DNA of 64,000 nucleotides from Prionace glauca (lineage: Eukaryota; Chordata; Chondrichthyes; Carcharhiniformes; Carcharhinidae): assembly GCA_037974335.1 (NCBI GenBank), contig CM075729.1, forward strand, positions 106,666,515 through 106,730,514. The letters run 5' to 3'. This document shows, in pieces, positions 1 to 11,012 of the stretch (position 1 is the stretch's first letter; each line of letters starts with the position of its first letter). The position numbers and the translations under genes are program-made. The notes under the pieces were generated by a model that did no database searches, was not told the DNA's origin, and saw only the letters and a program-made list of their open reading frames with translations.

Positions 1-27
1 GAAAATGTTGGAAAATCCCCTTGTTGA

Positions 28-168
28 AGCTTTGACAAAGGGTCATTTGGACTCAAAACGTCAGATCTTTTCTCTTCTCACACATGCTGCCAGACCTGCT
101 GAGATGTTTTGGCATTTTCTCTTTTGGTTTCAGATTCCAGCATCTGCAGTAATTTGCTTTTATTTTTC
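28..168 (-). repeat. Short shark interspersed repeat, tail type 2
   Basis: This is the same family as the copies at 23600-23741 and 39991-40237. Shared blocks are 'atgctgccagacctgctgag' and 'cagattccagcatctgcag'. The upstream part (TTGACAAAGGGTC...GGACTCAAAACG) is a decayed form of a hammerhead-like core seen better in the other copies. Family identity as a Penelope-like tail is inference. No clear target-site duplication was found here. Confidence 0.6.
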
Positions 169-455
169 ACCTCGTTTATTGAACCTCTCCTCATAATCAA
201 CATGCTTCAGACTAGGTAGCATCCTGGTGAACCTTTGCATTCTCTCCAAAGTTTCCATATCCTTCTGGTGGTGTGGTGACCAGAACTGCACACAATACTC
301 CAAATGCAGCCAAACCAAGGTTTTATATAGCTGCAACATGATTTCCCAACTCTTGTACCCAGTGTTCTGGCTGATGAAGGCAAGCATGCCATTTACTTTC
401 TCAATCACCTTGGCCACCTTGTTTCCACTTTTAGGGGACTGTGCACCTGCATGCC
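168..455 (-). mobile_element. CR1-type LINE fragment (C-terminal part of ORF2)
   Basis: The minus strand translates to a region typical of the C-terminal part of CR1 ORF2: 'NGMLAFISQNTGYKSW', 'LHLEYCVQFWSPHHQKD' and 'METLERMQRFTRMLPSL'. It is 5' truncated and lacks the CR1 3' end, so it is an internal piece. It is old and diverged. It abuts the repeat at 28-168. Confidence 0.8.
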
Positions 456-850
456 TGAATCATATGGAGAGTGAAGCTTGCAGCATATACATGGAGGAAT
501 GGGAATTTTTATTTTCGGACAGTCTTTCTGTCAGGCGGACAATGTGAGGGATTATCAGGATCATATATTTTGTCTGTCCTCAGAAGCAGGGAAATATTTA
601 TGGGAAAAGTTGCACCAAAAACAGATCCAAAACTGTGAAAATCCTGAAAAGCTCCTACTTCAAGTTTGCTTCCAAAGTGACGAGGAGCAGCTCAAGGACA
701 GTGGCTGAGTGAGATTTTATCATTTGTGATATGATCATGTTTACATGGAATAGTGTTGTTAATGTGATGTGCCCTGAGACAGTTGACAGGTGACATGGTG
801 GGAAATGTGTATGTGTCATGTATATATGTCTGTAAGTTTGTTTGTGAGAG
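456..850. other. No recognised feature
   Basis: I see no convincing gene or repeat. The short open frames here have no family signature. Confidence 0.5.
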
Positions 851-985
851 TAAATGTTCATGTGTGTGTCTGTATGTCTGTGTGTGTATTCATTCATTCA
901 TGTGCCTGTTGTGTGTTTCTAAGTGTGCCTGTGTGCATGCGTGCACGTGTGTGTGTGTGTGTGTGTATGTATGCACGTGCATGAA
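851..985. repeat. TG-rich microsatellite
   Basis: Imperfect (TG)n and (TGTA/TGCA)n sequence with an uninterrupted TG run near 949-965. The cysteine/valine-rich frames read across it are artefacts of the repeat. Confidence 0.9.
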
Positions 986-2290
986 GATGATTAACCTTGG
1001 TAGACATTAAGAGGTCCAGATAAAGGGCCATAGAAAGCAGAGGTGCATTGAATTCCAGGTATTATGGTTGTGTACCAAGGTAAGCATACATTGCTTGCTT
1101 TGACCAGGTTCTCATAAAGCTTTCAGGGTAGAAGAAATGGTTGACATCGGGGACATGCAAGTCTAAAATGTCCTATGTGGGCAGATGGATGAATGACAGT
1201 CTTTATAACTGAACAATTCAAATTATCGCAAGTCAAAGAGTGAGTTAAAGCACTCTTCACGGACTTTGCCATCTAAAAGGCATGTGAGTTGGGATGTTGG
1301 TGGTGATGGGGGAAGGGGTACGTGCTGGGGGTCAGTGCAGTAGTGAGGGAGGAGTGGGGGGGGGCATGGGGAAGGGGAGGACGGGTGCTCCAATTCAAGA
1401 GTCTAAATAGCCTTCTCCTGCTCCAATTGCATAATTTTCTTGAGGTGAAGATAAATTTGGCCAGGAGCTTATGACCATCAAGGTGAACCTTCCTGGAAGG
1501 ATGGATTGGCAGAGGGGCCATGCCCCCTAATAATGAACAGTGGTGCCTGAGGCACAGGCATTGGAGGTTGTCACATAGAAAACATGCTTCCACACAGGGC
1601 ATGATATCCTGATGTTGAGCTTTGATACTGTAACTCAAATGTTAGCACCTGTCGTGCCATGTTTTGTATTGAATAAAATATAACCACTGTCACAAATGGG
1701 GATATCACTTTGAACAGATTTGGAAGTTCAGAGTGAAGAGATTAAAGGGTTAATTGGTTCAGATCTCTAAGTTCTAACAGAGCTTAGGAGTAGGGCAGAA
1801 GCCCCTGGACAGATGGGTGAAGGAGATTACTGCATGTGTCAGGAAGTAAGTTAACCTTTGGAAGAAATAATTTCTTTAAAGATGGCAGTAGATTTATAAA
1901 TGATAAAGGCATATGCAGCAACAACACACTGAGTATGTGTGAAGTGTGAGCACAAATGTGTTTGGTCACCATTTTGAAATATCATTGGCATCCAATGTAA
2001 AGAATGTGCCTGCCTTAAGCATAACTGCATCCTTCTGACACAGCCCATATTGCTTCCTTGAACCATTGTGTCCAGTTATATGGTGCCAATGAGTAAAATA
2101 TCCTGTTGTGGAGTGAAAAACTAAGCTTGTCTGTGGACACAGGTATAGTAAGCCGAAACTGAGAGGAGGGGTGGGGTGAAGAGGGAGACAGTGATGGAGT
2201 CTCCATCATAGAAGGAGTTTACACAAAAATGTGGCCGGAAAAATAGGGTGTTTAAATCCTCCAGATCCATTCATACCTCACAATTTACAG
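986..2290. other. No recognised gene; G-rich patch near 1290-1385
   Basis: About 1.3 kb without a recognisable gene or repeat family. A G-rich patch (around 1290-1385) has runs of four to eight G. No exon-like frame with plausible splice sites was seen. Confidence 0.5.
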
Positions 2291-2295
2291 TTGTA

Positions 2296-2990
2296 GGAGA
2301 GGCAGTGGCGTAGGGTATTTCACTGGATTTATAATCCAGCAAGGCAGGGTAATGTTCTGGAGACCAGAGTTCAAATTTCACCATGGCTGATGGTGAAATC
2401 TGTCTGGTTTACAAATGACTCTAGGTCCACAGCAATGTGGATGACTCTTAAGTGCCCTCCGGAATGACCTGACTGGTCTGAAACCCTAAGGGAAACCTGA
2501 GTAAACACAAATGCACTAAATCTCATTAGACAAACACATTGTTAGCCAAAATTAGGTATTATTCTGCATTCTCAGCAGGGAGATGCATAATTTTTCAGAC
2601 AAATTAACTCATTGCAGCAAAATGCCCTGCTCCTTATAAGAAGCATGATATATGGACTGAGTTGAGGAGGAACTTCTTCACATAAAGGGTTTTGAATCTG
2701 AAGCAGTTGAGGCTACCTCATTGAATGTTTTTAAGGCAAGCATAGATACATTTTTTAACAGTAAAGAAATTAAGAGTTATGGTAAGTGAGCAGGTAAGTG
2801 GAGCTGAGTCCACAAAAAGATCAGCTATGATCTTATTGAATGGTGGAGCAGGCTCGAGGGGCCAGATATAGCCTGCTAGTTCTTATGTTCTTATAAATAT
2901 TTCTTAAAGGCATAGTATCATTACACAAGCTATTCAGTTCAAGGGCAATTAGGGATGGGCATTAAATGCCAGCATCCCACCAATATTTTT
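2296..2990 (+). mobile_element. SINE (gatgggcaa-tail family) split by a CR1 tail
   Basis: The left part (about 2296-2640) has the head and body seen in the copies at 10703 and 53930: 'gtaatgttctggagac', 'ttcaaatttcaccatggc', then the 'cacagcaatgtggatgactc' block. The right part (about 2905-2990) has the tail 'ttagggatgggcattaaatg'. The two parts are separated by the CR1 3' end at 2652-2896, so the LINE fragment inserted later. Confidence 0.7.
2652..2896 (+). mobile_element. CR1 LINE 3' end, type B tail
   Basis: Encodes the end of ORF2 ('ttgaggaggaacttcttcac' matches 9905-9924) followed by the type B 3' tail 'gatcttattgaatggtggag' and 'gttcttatgttcttata'. It is heavily 5' truncated and lies inside a SINE. 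Confidence 0.8.
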
Positions 2991-3644
2991 AAATTACAAT
3001 AATGGTATGGGTACTGTAATTTAACAAATCTGCAAATTTGTGGCCAATGTCAGAAATCCACAATGATAAACAGAAGTAAATATTCAACTGCTTCAAGGAA
3101 GAGAACCTCTGCCAGAGTCAGTACTACAGGGAAATCTGGGCACCATATTGCTCAAAGGACAACTGGGAGATGTTCACAAAAAAAACTTACAAATTTTCAA
3201 GGACCTTGACTTAATACATGCTCTCACTTGCCTCAGATTATTGTACCTTGCATATGCACTCATTCTTAAACACATGCAGATCCACACACAAAGAAATGCC
3301 CAGAACCTTTGAAACCCATATTGACACAAAGATACTAATGCACCACCTTTAAACCATGGACAGGGTAAAGTGCATCGCTCAGCTGAAACTTCAGCAAGTC
3401 ACAAATCTGCTCTGTGTGTACCATGTGATAAAAATTGTAGTCGATTCTTGTTTAAAGCAATTGGGGCTTTGTCATGGCACCATCGAATATAGATAAAGAC
3501 CTGGCACATAGTCACATGGTCAAATTATCACGGCCACCTGTATTACATAAAGGGCTCAACCCAACTGCCTGGCTTCAGCCATATAAGAACTGATTCATTC
3601 AATTCCTTCAACTGCCACACAGGTATATATAGAGGCAGTGACAG
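2991..3644. other. No recognised feature
   Basis: Nothing was recognised in this stretch on either strand. Confidence 0.4.
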
Positions 3645-3785
3645 GCAAAGTGAGAGAGAGTAAAACAGTGAATGGAATGAGGGAGAAAGCAATATAGAAT
3701 GAGAGACACAAGAACAGAGAGACAGTAATGGAGAGCAAGAGTTAGGGGAGAGAGATAGGTCGACAAAGAAAGGAATAAAGAGGAG
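3645..3785 (+). repeat. Purine-rich (GA)n-like tract
   Basis: About 140 bp of mostly A and G with repeated 'gagagac' and 'acagagagacag' words. Similar tracts occur at 7310-7499 and 34945-35098. Confidence 0.6.
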
Positions 3786-4720
3786 GTTCTCCTTAGGGTG
3801 CTGTTGCCATTTTGACTGGGCTTCTGGTCCAAGTAGGGCCAGAAGCTGCAAAGGATGGGATGAGGACTACAAGTGGTTGCCAGATTCTAAGTTCTGGGAA
3901 TCCAGGGCTAGACCAGTATGAGGGCCCAAGGGAATGGATGGGAGTTGAGGCCCAGTGGAGTGCGCAAGTGTGGGAAGGGGTGTTGGTACAAAGGTTGGAG
4001 GAAAGGGAAGACTTGCATGGGCCAGACCTTCGGGGTGCTGTGGAAGGGGAGTGTAAGAGGGGGCAGGGAATGGGGGCGGGTGGTTTGCCAATCTTCAAAA
4101 AGGTTCACTGATGGTGGAGCCATGGCTTGAACACCATTTATTTAACAACCCCCCTGTGAACCCCTTCCACTATCCTAAAAATTGAAGTTGGTCGGGATAT
4201 GGCACTTAAGCAGGCATTCACTGGCCAGTTATGGGCCCCAATTAAAGTAAGGATGGGCAGGCCATCACAGACCTCACCAGTCCAATCGGAAAATTGCGGA
4301 GAGGCTGGAATGGCTAGGTGCCAAATGGTAAAGCCTTCCGAGAAATCTCATGGACAACCCATGCCTACAAAGCTGCCGTGAGGAATGTGAAATTCTGCTC
4401 ATGATGAATATGCACTGCATTCCTTTCAAAACCAATGTCCCCTTCCTAGGGTGTGGCTGTCCAGAATCCATTCTATTTTGCCATCAATATTTTAATTATC
4501 TTCTCTCCAACAATTCTCCCTTAGGAAGCATTCCATCTATTTGGTGATTTGTTATTATTGAAACTGTGAAGCCCAATGGGAGATGAATAGTTGAGAGTTA
4601 AGAGGGGTTTGATGGAGTTAATAAGGAGAAATTAATAAGGAGTGGGGTGTTCACTGCCACTCTGCGGGCGATCCCTCATCCCTACCAGAGGAAGAACCCC
4701 TCCTCCCAGAGTGGATGTGC
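3786..4720. other. No recognised gene
   Basis: Several overlapping open frames exist on both strands (for example 3812-4111 +), but none has family motifs and the opposite-strand frames are equally long. I treat them as chance frames in GC-richer DNA. Confidence 0.4.
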
Positions 4721-4724
4721 AGCC

Positions 4725-4880
4725 ATGCAATCCCATCAAACCTTCAGGATCAAGCGATTCCCCGCTAAGAAGATGAAGTATTACTGGCCGATCCCACAGT
4801 GGATCCACATGAAAACCAGCAACAAGATCTAGGACAACTCCAAGAGGAGACCCTGGAGAAGGACCAAGCTGAGCCTGTAA
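4725..4880 (+). pseudogene. RPL39: Processed pseudogene of ribosomal protein L39
   Basis: Reading from the ATG gives a collinear 51-codon match to RPL39, the small 60S-subunit protein that is normally 51 residues. It shows '[14 protein letters not shown]', '[13 protein letters not shown]' and, past one in-frame TAG at codon 36 (4830-4832), 'NSKRRPWRRTKLSL' ending at a TAA. The vertebrate gene has introns and this copy has none, so a retroposed mRNA copy is the likely origin. Besides the premature stop there are several substitutions, for example FPAKK for FLAKK and KYYW in the basic middle part. No poly(A) tail is obvious downstream. A CR1 copy begins about 130 bp further on. The identity is clear from length and sequence; the age is not determined. 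Confidence 0.9.
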
Positions 4881-5009
4881 AGGGATACACCATCACTGTA
4901 CGTTACCAGCCACAGATTACTCTTCCCTGAAGGAGCAAGAGAGTGGGAGAGATGACTGACACACAAATGCCTGTGCACTACAGGTAAACTAAAGTGGTGC
5001 ACTAAAAAA

Positions 5010-6962
5010 GTTGATTCGTTGGTTAGGAAGAAAAAGGAGGCTTATGTTCGGATGAGGCTTGAGGGCTCAGGTAGTGCATTAGAAAGTTTTAGATTGGCTA
5101 GGAGGGAGTTGAAGAGGGAGTTAAGAAGGGCTAAAAGAGGACATGAGATGACTTTGGCTGATAGGATTAAGGAGAACCCTAAGGCGTTTTACAGGTATGT
5201 CAAGAACAGAAGGTTGGTTAGGGCAAGATTAGGGCCAGTTACAGACAGTAGAGGGAAGTTGTGTGTGGAACCGGAGGAGATTGGAGAGGCGTTGAACCAA
5301 TATTTCTCTTTGGTGTTCATGCAAGGGGACATGAATGTAGCTGAGGAGGGCACTGGAGTGCAGGGGTGTAAAATAGATAGTATTGCAGTTGATAAGGGGG
5401 ATCTGCTGGATATTTTAGAGGGTTTGAAAATAGATAAGTCCCCTGGTCCGGATGGGATTTACCCTAGGATTCTTTGGGAGGCAAGAGAGGTGATTGCGAA
5501 GCCTCTGGCTCTGATCTTCAGGTCGTCGTTGGTCTCTGGTATAGTACCGGAAGATTGGAGGACAGCAAATGTTGTCCCATTGTTTAAGAAGGGGAGAAGA
5601 GACTTCCCTGGGAATTATAGACCGGTGAGTCTTACTTCTGTGGTGGGTAAGGTTTTGGACAGGATTATTAGAGACAGGATTTATAGTTATTTGGAGAGTA
5701 ATGAGTTGATTAGAGACAGTCAGCATGGTTTTGTAGCGGGTAGGTCGTGCCTTACTAACCTTATCGAGTTCTTTGAGAAAGTGACCAAAGAGGTGGATAG
5801 GGGTAAGGCAGTTGATGTGGTATATATGGATTTTAGCAAGGCGTTTGATAAGGTTCACCATGGTAGGCTTCTGCAGAAAATGCAGATGTATGGGATTGGG
5901 GGTGATCTAGGTAATTGGATCAGGAATTGGCTAGCAGATAGGAGACAGAGGATGGTGGTTGATGGTAAATATTCGTCATGGAGTTCGGTTACGAGTGGTG
6001 TGCCTCAGGGATCTGTTTTGGGGCCACTGCTGTTTGTAATTTTTATTAATGATCTGGATGAGGGTATAGTTGGGTGGATTAGTAAGTTTGCTGATGACAC
6101 CAAAGTCGGAGGTGTGGTAGATTGTGAGGAAGGGTGTCATAGTTTGCAGGGTGACTTAGAAAGGTTGCAGAGCTGGGCTGTGAGGTGGCGGATGGAGTTT
6201 AATGTGGAGAAGTGTGAGGTAATTCATTTCGGTAGGAATAACAGATGTGTTGAGTATAGGGCTAACAGGAGGACTTTGAATAGTGTGGAGGAGCAGAGAG
6301 ATCTAGGTGTATGTGTACATAGATCCCTGAAAGTTGGGAATCAAGTAGATAAGGTTGTTAAGAAGGCATACAGTGTCTTGGCGTTTATTGGTAGGGGGAT
6401 TGAATTTAGGAGTCGCAGCGTCATGATGCAACTGTACACAACTCTGGTGCGGCCGCACTTGGAGTTTTGTGTGCAGTTCTGGTCCCCACATTACAGGAAG
6501 GATGTGGAGGCTTTGGAGAGGGTGCAGAGGAGGTTTACCAGGATGTTGCCTGGTATGGAGGGGAGATCCTATGAGGACAGACTGAGAGATTTGGGGTTGT
6601 TTTCGTTGGAAAGAAGGCGGCTAAGAGGGGACCTCATTGAAACATATAAGATGATTAGAGGTTTAGACAGGGTAGATAGTGATAGCCTTTTTCCTAGGAT
6701 GGAGAAAGCTAGCACGAGGGGGCACGACTTTAAATTAAGTGGGGGTAGTTATAGGACTGATGTCAGGGGTAGGTTCTTTACCCAGAGGGTGGTGAGGGAC
6801 TGGAATGCCCTGCCAGCTGCAGTTGTAAATGCACCTAGTTTGGGGGCGTTTAAGAGATCTGTGGATAGGTTTATAGTGGGTCATTGTTTTGTAACTGGTC
6901 GGCGCAACATCGTGGGCCGAAGTGCCTGTTCTGCGCTGTAATGTTCTATGTTCTATGTTCTA
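5010..6962 (+). mobile_element. CR1 LINE, 5' truncated, reverse-transcriptase ORF open
   Basis: A continuous 640-codon frame (5019-6941) covers the reverse transcriptase and C-terminal region of CR1 ORF2. In order: '[19 protein letters not shown]', '[13 protein letters not shown]', '[15 protein letters not shown]', '[14 protein letters not shown]', the catalytic 'KFADDTKVGG' near residue 356, 'LVRPHLEFCVQFWSPHYRK', and 'FFTQRVVRDWNALP'. The frame opens without a true ATG because the copy is 5' truncated, so the AP-endonuclease domain is missing. The 3' end carries (ATGTTCT)n repeats at about 6941-6962, matching the short 3' repeats of CR1 elements. An open frame of this length suggests a fairly young insertion. 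It cannot move on its own without the endonuclease part. Confidence 0.93.
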
Positions 6963-7309
6963 AACTATACGTGGTTTAAAGAATACTTTGTGGTTTCCTG
7001 CTCAAATGAAAGTACGAAAAGTGTACAAAACTCTGGTGTGTGGAAACAGTATCAAAATTGTAATAGTTTTGAATTTGAAGCATTGGGCTTTGCATTAACA
7101 TCAATCATAGGCAAACACCAGACCGAACATTAGACAGTCACATAAGCATGGACAATTGCATTCCTTAAATGCAGTTCAGAGTACCCACCTTTAGCTATAA
7201 GCACAGAATTCATGAATTCAGTTTTTTTGAATGTTGGGTGGCGGGTCAGGGAGACAGTGCTGGTCAAAACGGGTGCTTGTGAAAAACAAAGAGACAGAAT
7301 AGAATCTGG
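6963..7309. other. No recognised feature
   Basis: Nothing was recognised between the end of the CR1 copy and the purine-rich tract. Confidence 0.4.
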
Positions 7310-7499
7310 GACAAAGAGAGAGAGAGAAAGAATTAGTTAGAGCAGAACAGGCATCAACAAAGTGAGAGATATTACGACACAAAGAAGCTGAAAAGACAAG
7401 GACAAAATCAAAGGATAAAGAAAGAGAGGGAGAGACAGCAAAACAGATTGAGGTAAACAATGACAGACAAAAAGAGACAGGGACAAGAGAGAAGACAGA
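7310..7499 (+). repeat. Purine-rich tract
   Basis: About 190 bp of A/G-rich sequence with (GAGA)n and 'gagagacag' words, ending where the next CR1 copy starts. Confidence 0.6.
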
Positions 7500-10143
7500 A
7501 TGTGTGACGTGTTTTGGACAAGTAAGCATAATAGTTATAAGATAAGGAACAGTAAGGGGAGGAAGACGCTGGTGGGTTTGGTCTATAGGCCCCCAAATAA
7601 TAACTTGGAGGTGGGGCGGGCTATAAACAAGCAAATAAATGATGTGTGCAGGAATGGAACGGCGATAATTATGGGGGATTTCAATCTACATATTGATTGG
7701 TTGACCCATGTCGGACGCAGTGGGCTTGAGGAAGAGTTCTTGGAATGCTGCCGGGATAGTTTCCTTGAACAGTGTGTGACGGAACCGACGAGGGAGCGAG
7801 CTATCTTAGATCTGATATTATGTAACGAGGCAGGTAGAATTAGGGATCTTGTTGTGAGGGATCCTCTTGGGACGAGTGATCATTGTATGGTTGAGTTTTT
7901 GATGCAGATAGAGGATGAGAAAGTAGGGTCCTGGACCTGTGTCCTCTGTTTGAACAGAGGGCAGTATGATAGGATGAGAGAGGAATTGGCAAATGTAGAT
8001 TAGAGGTGCAGATTGGTCGGTAGGACTGCTGAGGAACAGCGGAAGATTTTTAAGGAGATCTTTTTCGGTGCTCAGCAGAAATTTATTCCGATGGTAAAGA
8101 AGGAAAGTAGAAGAAGGGATAATTAGCCGTGGTTAACGAAGGAAATAAAGGAGAGCATTAAATTAAAAGCTGATGCGTTTAGAGTGGCTAAAAGTAGTGG
8201 GCGAGTAGAAGATTGGGAGAGGTTTAAAAATCAACAAAGAATGGCTGAGAAGTTCATAAAGAAAGAAAGGATAGACTATGAGGCTGAACTAGCACTAAAT
8301 ATAAAAAAGGATAGTAAGAGTTTTTATAAATATATAAAGAGGAGGAGGCTGGCTAGCGTGAATATGGTGCCCTTAGAGGATGAGAGGGGGGATTTAGTGG
8401 TGGGGCTTGAGGAAATGGCTGAGGCTTTAAGCAAGTTTTTTGCTTCGGTCTTCACGGAGGAGGACGCAAATAGTTTGCCGGGTATTAAAGGTAGAGGGAT
8501 GGTAGGAGTTGAGGGCTTGAATGCGATTACTGTCACTAGAGAGGTAGTGCTTGATCGACTAGCAGGACTGATGGTGGACAAGTCCCCAGGACCGGATGGA
8601 ATGCATCCCAGGGTTCTGAAGGAAATAGCAGAGGTGATAGTAGATGCCTTGGTGGTTATTTAGCAAACTTCGCTGGATTCCGGGGAAGTGGCGGAAGATT
8701 GGAAAATGGCTAATGTTATGCCGCTGTTTAAAAAAGGAGCAGGCAAAAGGCAGGGAATTATAGGCTGGTTAGTTTAACGTCTTGTTGTAGGAAAAATGCT
8801 GAATCCGTCATCAAAGAAGAAATAGCGAGGCACCTAGAGAAGAATTGTTTGATAGAGCAGACGCAGCACGGATTCATTAAGGGGAAGTTGTGTCTGACAA
8901 ATTTATTGGAATTCTATGGGGATGTGACTAGTGCGGTAGACAGAGGGGAACCAGTGGATGTGGTGTTTCTCGATTTTCAGAAGGCGTTTGATAAGGTGCC
9001 GCACAAAAGGTTGATTCAGAAGGTTAGGGGGCATGGAGTTGGGGGTAAGGTGTCAGCGTGGATAGAGGATTGGTTGTCTAATAGGAAGCAGAGAGTTGGT
9101 ATCAATGGGTGCTATTCGGATTGGCGGTTGGTGACTAGTGGAGTGCCACAGGGATTGGTGCTGGGGCCTCAACTATTTACCACTTGTATAGATGATCTGG
9201 AGCAGGGGGTTGAGTGTAGAGTGTCGAAATTTGCTGATGACACGAAGATAAGTGGAAAAGCAAATTGTGCGGAGTGTGTAGAAAGTCTGCAGAGGATCTA
9301 GATAGGCTAAGCGAGTGGGCGAGGACCTGGCAGATGGAGTACAATGTTAGCAAGTGTGAGGTTATCCACTTTGGCAGGAATAATAGTAGGAGGGATTAGT
9401 ATTTAAAAGTCGAAAAGCTGCAGCATGCTACGGTGCAGAGGGACCTGGGGGTCCTTGTGCATGAGTCGCAAAAACCCAGCCTGCAGGTGCAGCAGGTGGT
9501 CAAGAAGGCAAATGGGATGCTGGCCTTTATAGCGAGGGGGATTGAATATAAAAGCAGGGATGTCTTGCTGCGACTGTATAGGGCACTGGTGAGGCCACTG
9601 CTGGAGTACTGTGTGCAGTTTTGGTTGCTGCACTTGCGCAAGGATATTTTGGCCTTGGAGGGAGTGCAGAGGAGGTTCACTAGGCTGATACCGGAGATGA
9701 GGGGGTTGGTCTATGAAGAGAGGCTGAATAGACTGGGTCTGTACTCGTTGGAGTTTAGAAGGATGAGGGGGCATCTTATAGAGACGTATAAGATAATGAA
9801 GGGGATGGATAAGGTAGAAGTAGAGAGATTCTTCCCACTCAGAAAGGCCAGCAGGACTAGAGGGCACAGCCTCAAGATAAGGGGGGGACAGTTTAGAACG
9901 GAGTTGAGGAGGAACTTCTTCACTCAAAGGGTGGTGAATCTCTGGGATTCTCTGCCAGCTGAAGTGATGGAGGCTACCTCGGTAAATACTTTTAAGACAC
10001 GGGTAGATAGGTTTTTGGCAGGCAAGGGGATTAAGGGTTATGGAGAGAAAGAGGGAAAGTGGAACTGAGCCACTTCAGATCAGCGATGATCTTATTGAAT
10101 GGCGAGGCAGGCTCGAAGGGCTAGATGGCCTACTCCTGCTCCT
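7500..10143 (+). mobile_element. CR1 LINE, type B, with partial endonuclease
   Basis: One of the longest CR1 copies in the window. The first frame (7500-8003) is the C-terminal half of the AP-like endonuclease: 'TLVGLVYRPPNNN', the 'IMGDFNLHIDW' motif, 'RERAILDLILCNEA' and 'GTSDHCMVEF'. The reverse transcriptase follows in pieces: 8184-8663 (linker to '[17 protein letters not shown]'), 8849-9301 ('[16 protein letters not shown]', 'SGVPQGLVLGPQL', 'KFADDTKISG') and 9433-10068 (C-terminal region). Stops and frameshifts separate the pieces, for example a TAG at 8661 and a frame change near 9300. The 3' tail is type B, 'cttattgaatggcgaggcag' to 'tcctatttcttatgttctt'. It is inactive, 5' truncated and of moderate age. 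Confidence 0.93.
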
Positions 10144-10149
10144 ATTTCT

Positions 10150-10512
10150 TATGTTCTTTAGTTATTCATTTATGGGATGTAGACATCGCTGACTGGCCAG
10201 CATTTATTGCCCATCCCTAGCTGCCCTTGTTCAGAGGGCAGTTGAGAGTCAACCACATTATGATAAGCCAGAAACCTTGTATCTCTTCTGGAGTCACATG
10301 TAGACCAGACCGGGTAAACATAGCAGATTTCTTTCCTTAAAAGGACATTAGTGAACCAGGTTTCATGGTAGAGTCTTAATTCCAGATTTTTAAAATTGAA
10401 TTCAAATTACACCATATGTCATGGTGGGATTTGAATCCACGTCGCCAGAACATTTGCTGAGTTTCTGGATTCATCTTATTAGGCAACGACCTAGTGGTAT
10501 TATCACTAGACA
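10150..10512 (-). mobile_element. SINE, gatgggcaa-tail family, minus orientation
   Basis: A near-complete copy read on the minus strand. The tail is at the left ('gccagcatttattgcccatc'), the conserved 'ggagtcacatgtagaccaga' block is in the middle, and the head with 'tggtgggatttgaatccacg' (a tRNA B-box-like sequence in reverse) is at the right. It follows directly on the type B CR1 tail. Confidence 0.75.
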
Positions 10513-10621
10513 AACAAAGAATGAGTTTGCTTCCATACAGTCCAGCTATTTGAAAGGCCAAGCTGGTTCACCCTGATTTTACCTTCTGTTATAAACTCCG
10601 GTAACTTATCAATAAATTAAA

Positions 10622-10692
10622 TGGGAAGGGTTGGGGGTGGATGGGGGTGGGGGTGGTGTGGGGTGGGGTTGGGGGAAGGGGGCTGTGGGGAG
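10622..10692 (+). repeat. G-rich simple sequence
   Basis: Many GGGG and GGGGG runs separated by one to three bases, with the potential to form G-quadruplexes on the + strand. Confidence 0.8.
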
Positions 10693-10702
10693 GTTTGTAA
10701 TT

Positions 10703-11012
10703 GTACTGTCATTGAACTAGTAATTCAGAGACCAAGGCTAATGCTCTGGGGACCAAAGCAGTTGGTGAAATTTGAATCCAGTAAAAATCTGAAACTAAAA
10801 AAGTTGTTTGTTGCAAAAACCCAACTTTGTGGGGAGGAAATCTGTCAGCTATTCTTTAAACAGAACACCAGATCCACAGCTGTGCGGTTGATTTTAGCTG
10901 TTCTCTGAAACAGCCTAGCAAACCACCCAGTACAAGGGAAATTAGGGATGGGCAACAAATACTTGTCTAGCTAGCATCACCTACATCCTCATGAATGAAT
11001 AAAAAAATACTA
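10703..11012 (+). mobile_element. SINE, gatgggcaa-tail family
   Basis: Head 'actagtaattcagagaccaa' and 'taatgctctggggacc', body 'agatccacagctgtgcggtt', tail 'attagggatgggcaacaaat' ending in 'atgaatgaat'. It lies about 190 bp from the inverted copy at 10150-10512. Confidence 0.75.

Noticed and set aside
783-1010. Cysteine/valine-rich small proteins
   Set aside because: They are translations of a TG microsatellite.
3793-4130. Several overlapping frames on both strands
   Set aside because: Mutually overlapping, low complexity, no motifs.
5019-6941. 640-codon open frame as a host gene
   Set aside because: It carries CR1 reverse-transcriptase motifs, is 5' truncated and ends in CR1 3' repeats.
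5001-6985. Target-site duplication for the CR1 at 5010 (taaacta words on both sides)
   Set aside because: The match is imperfect and the words do not abut the element ends.
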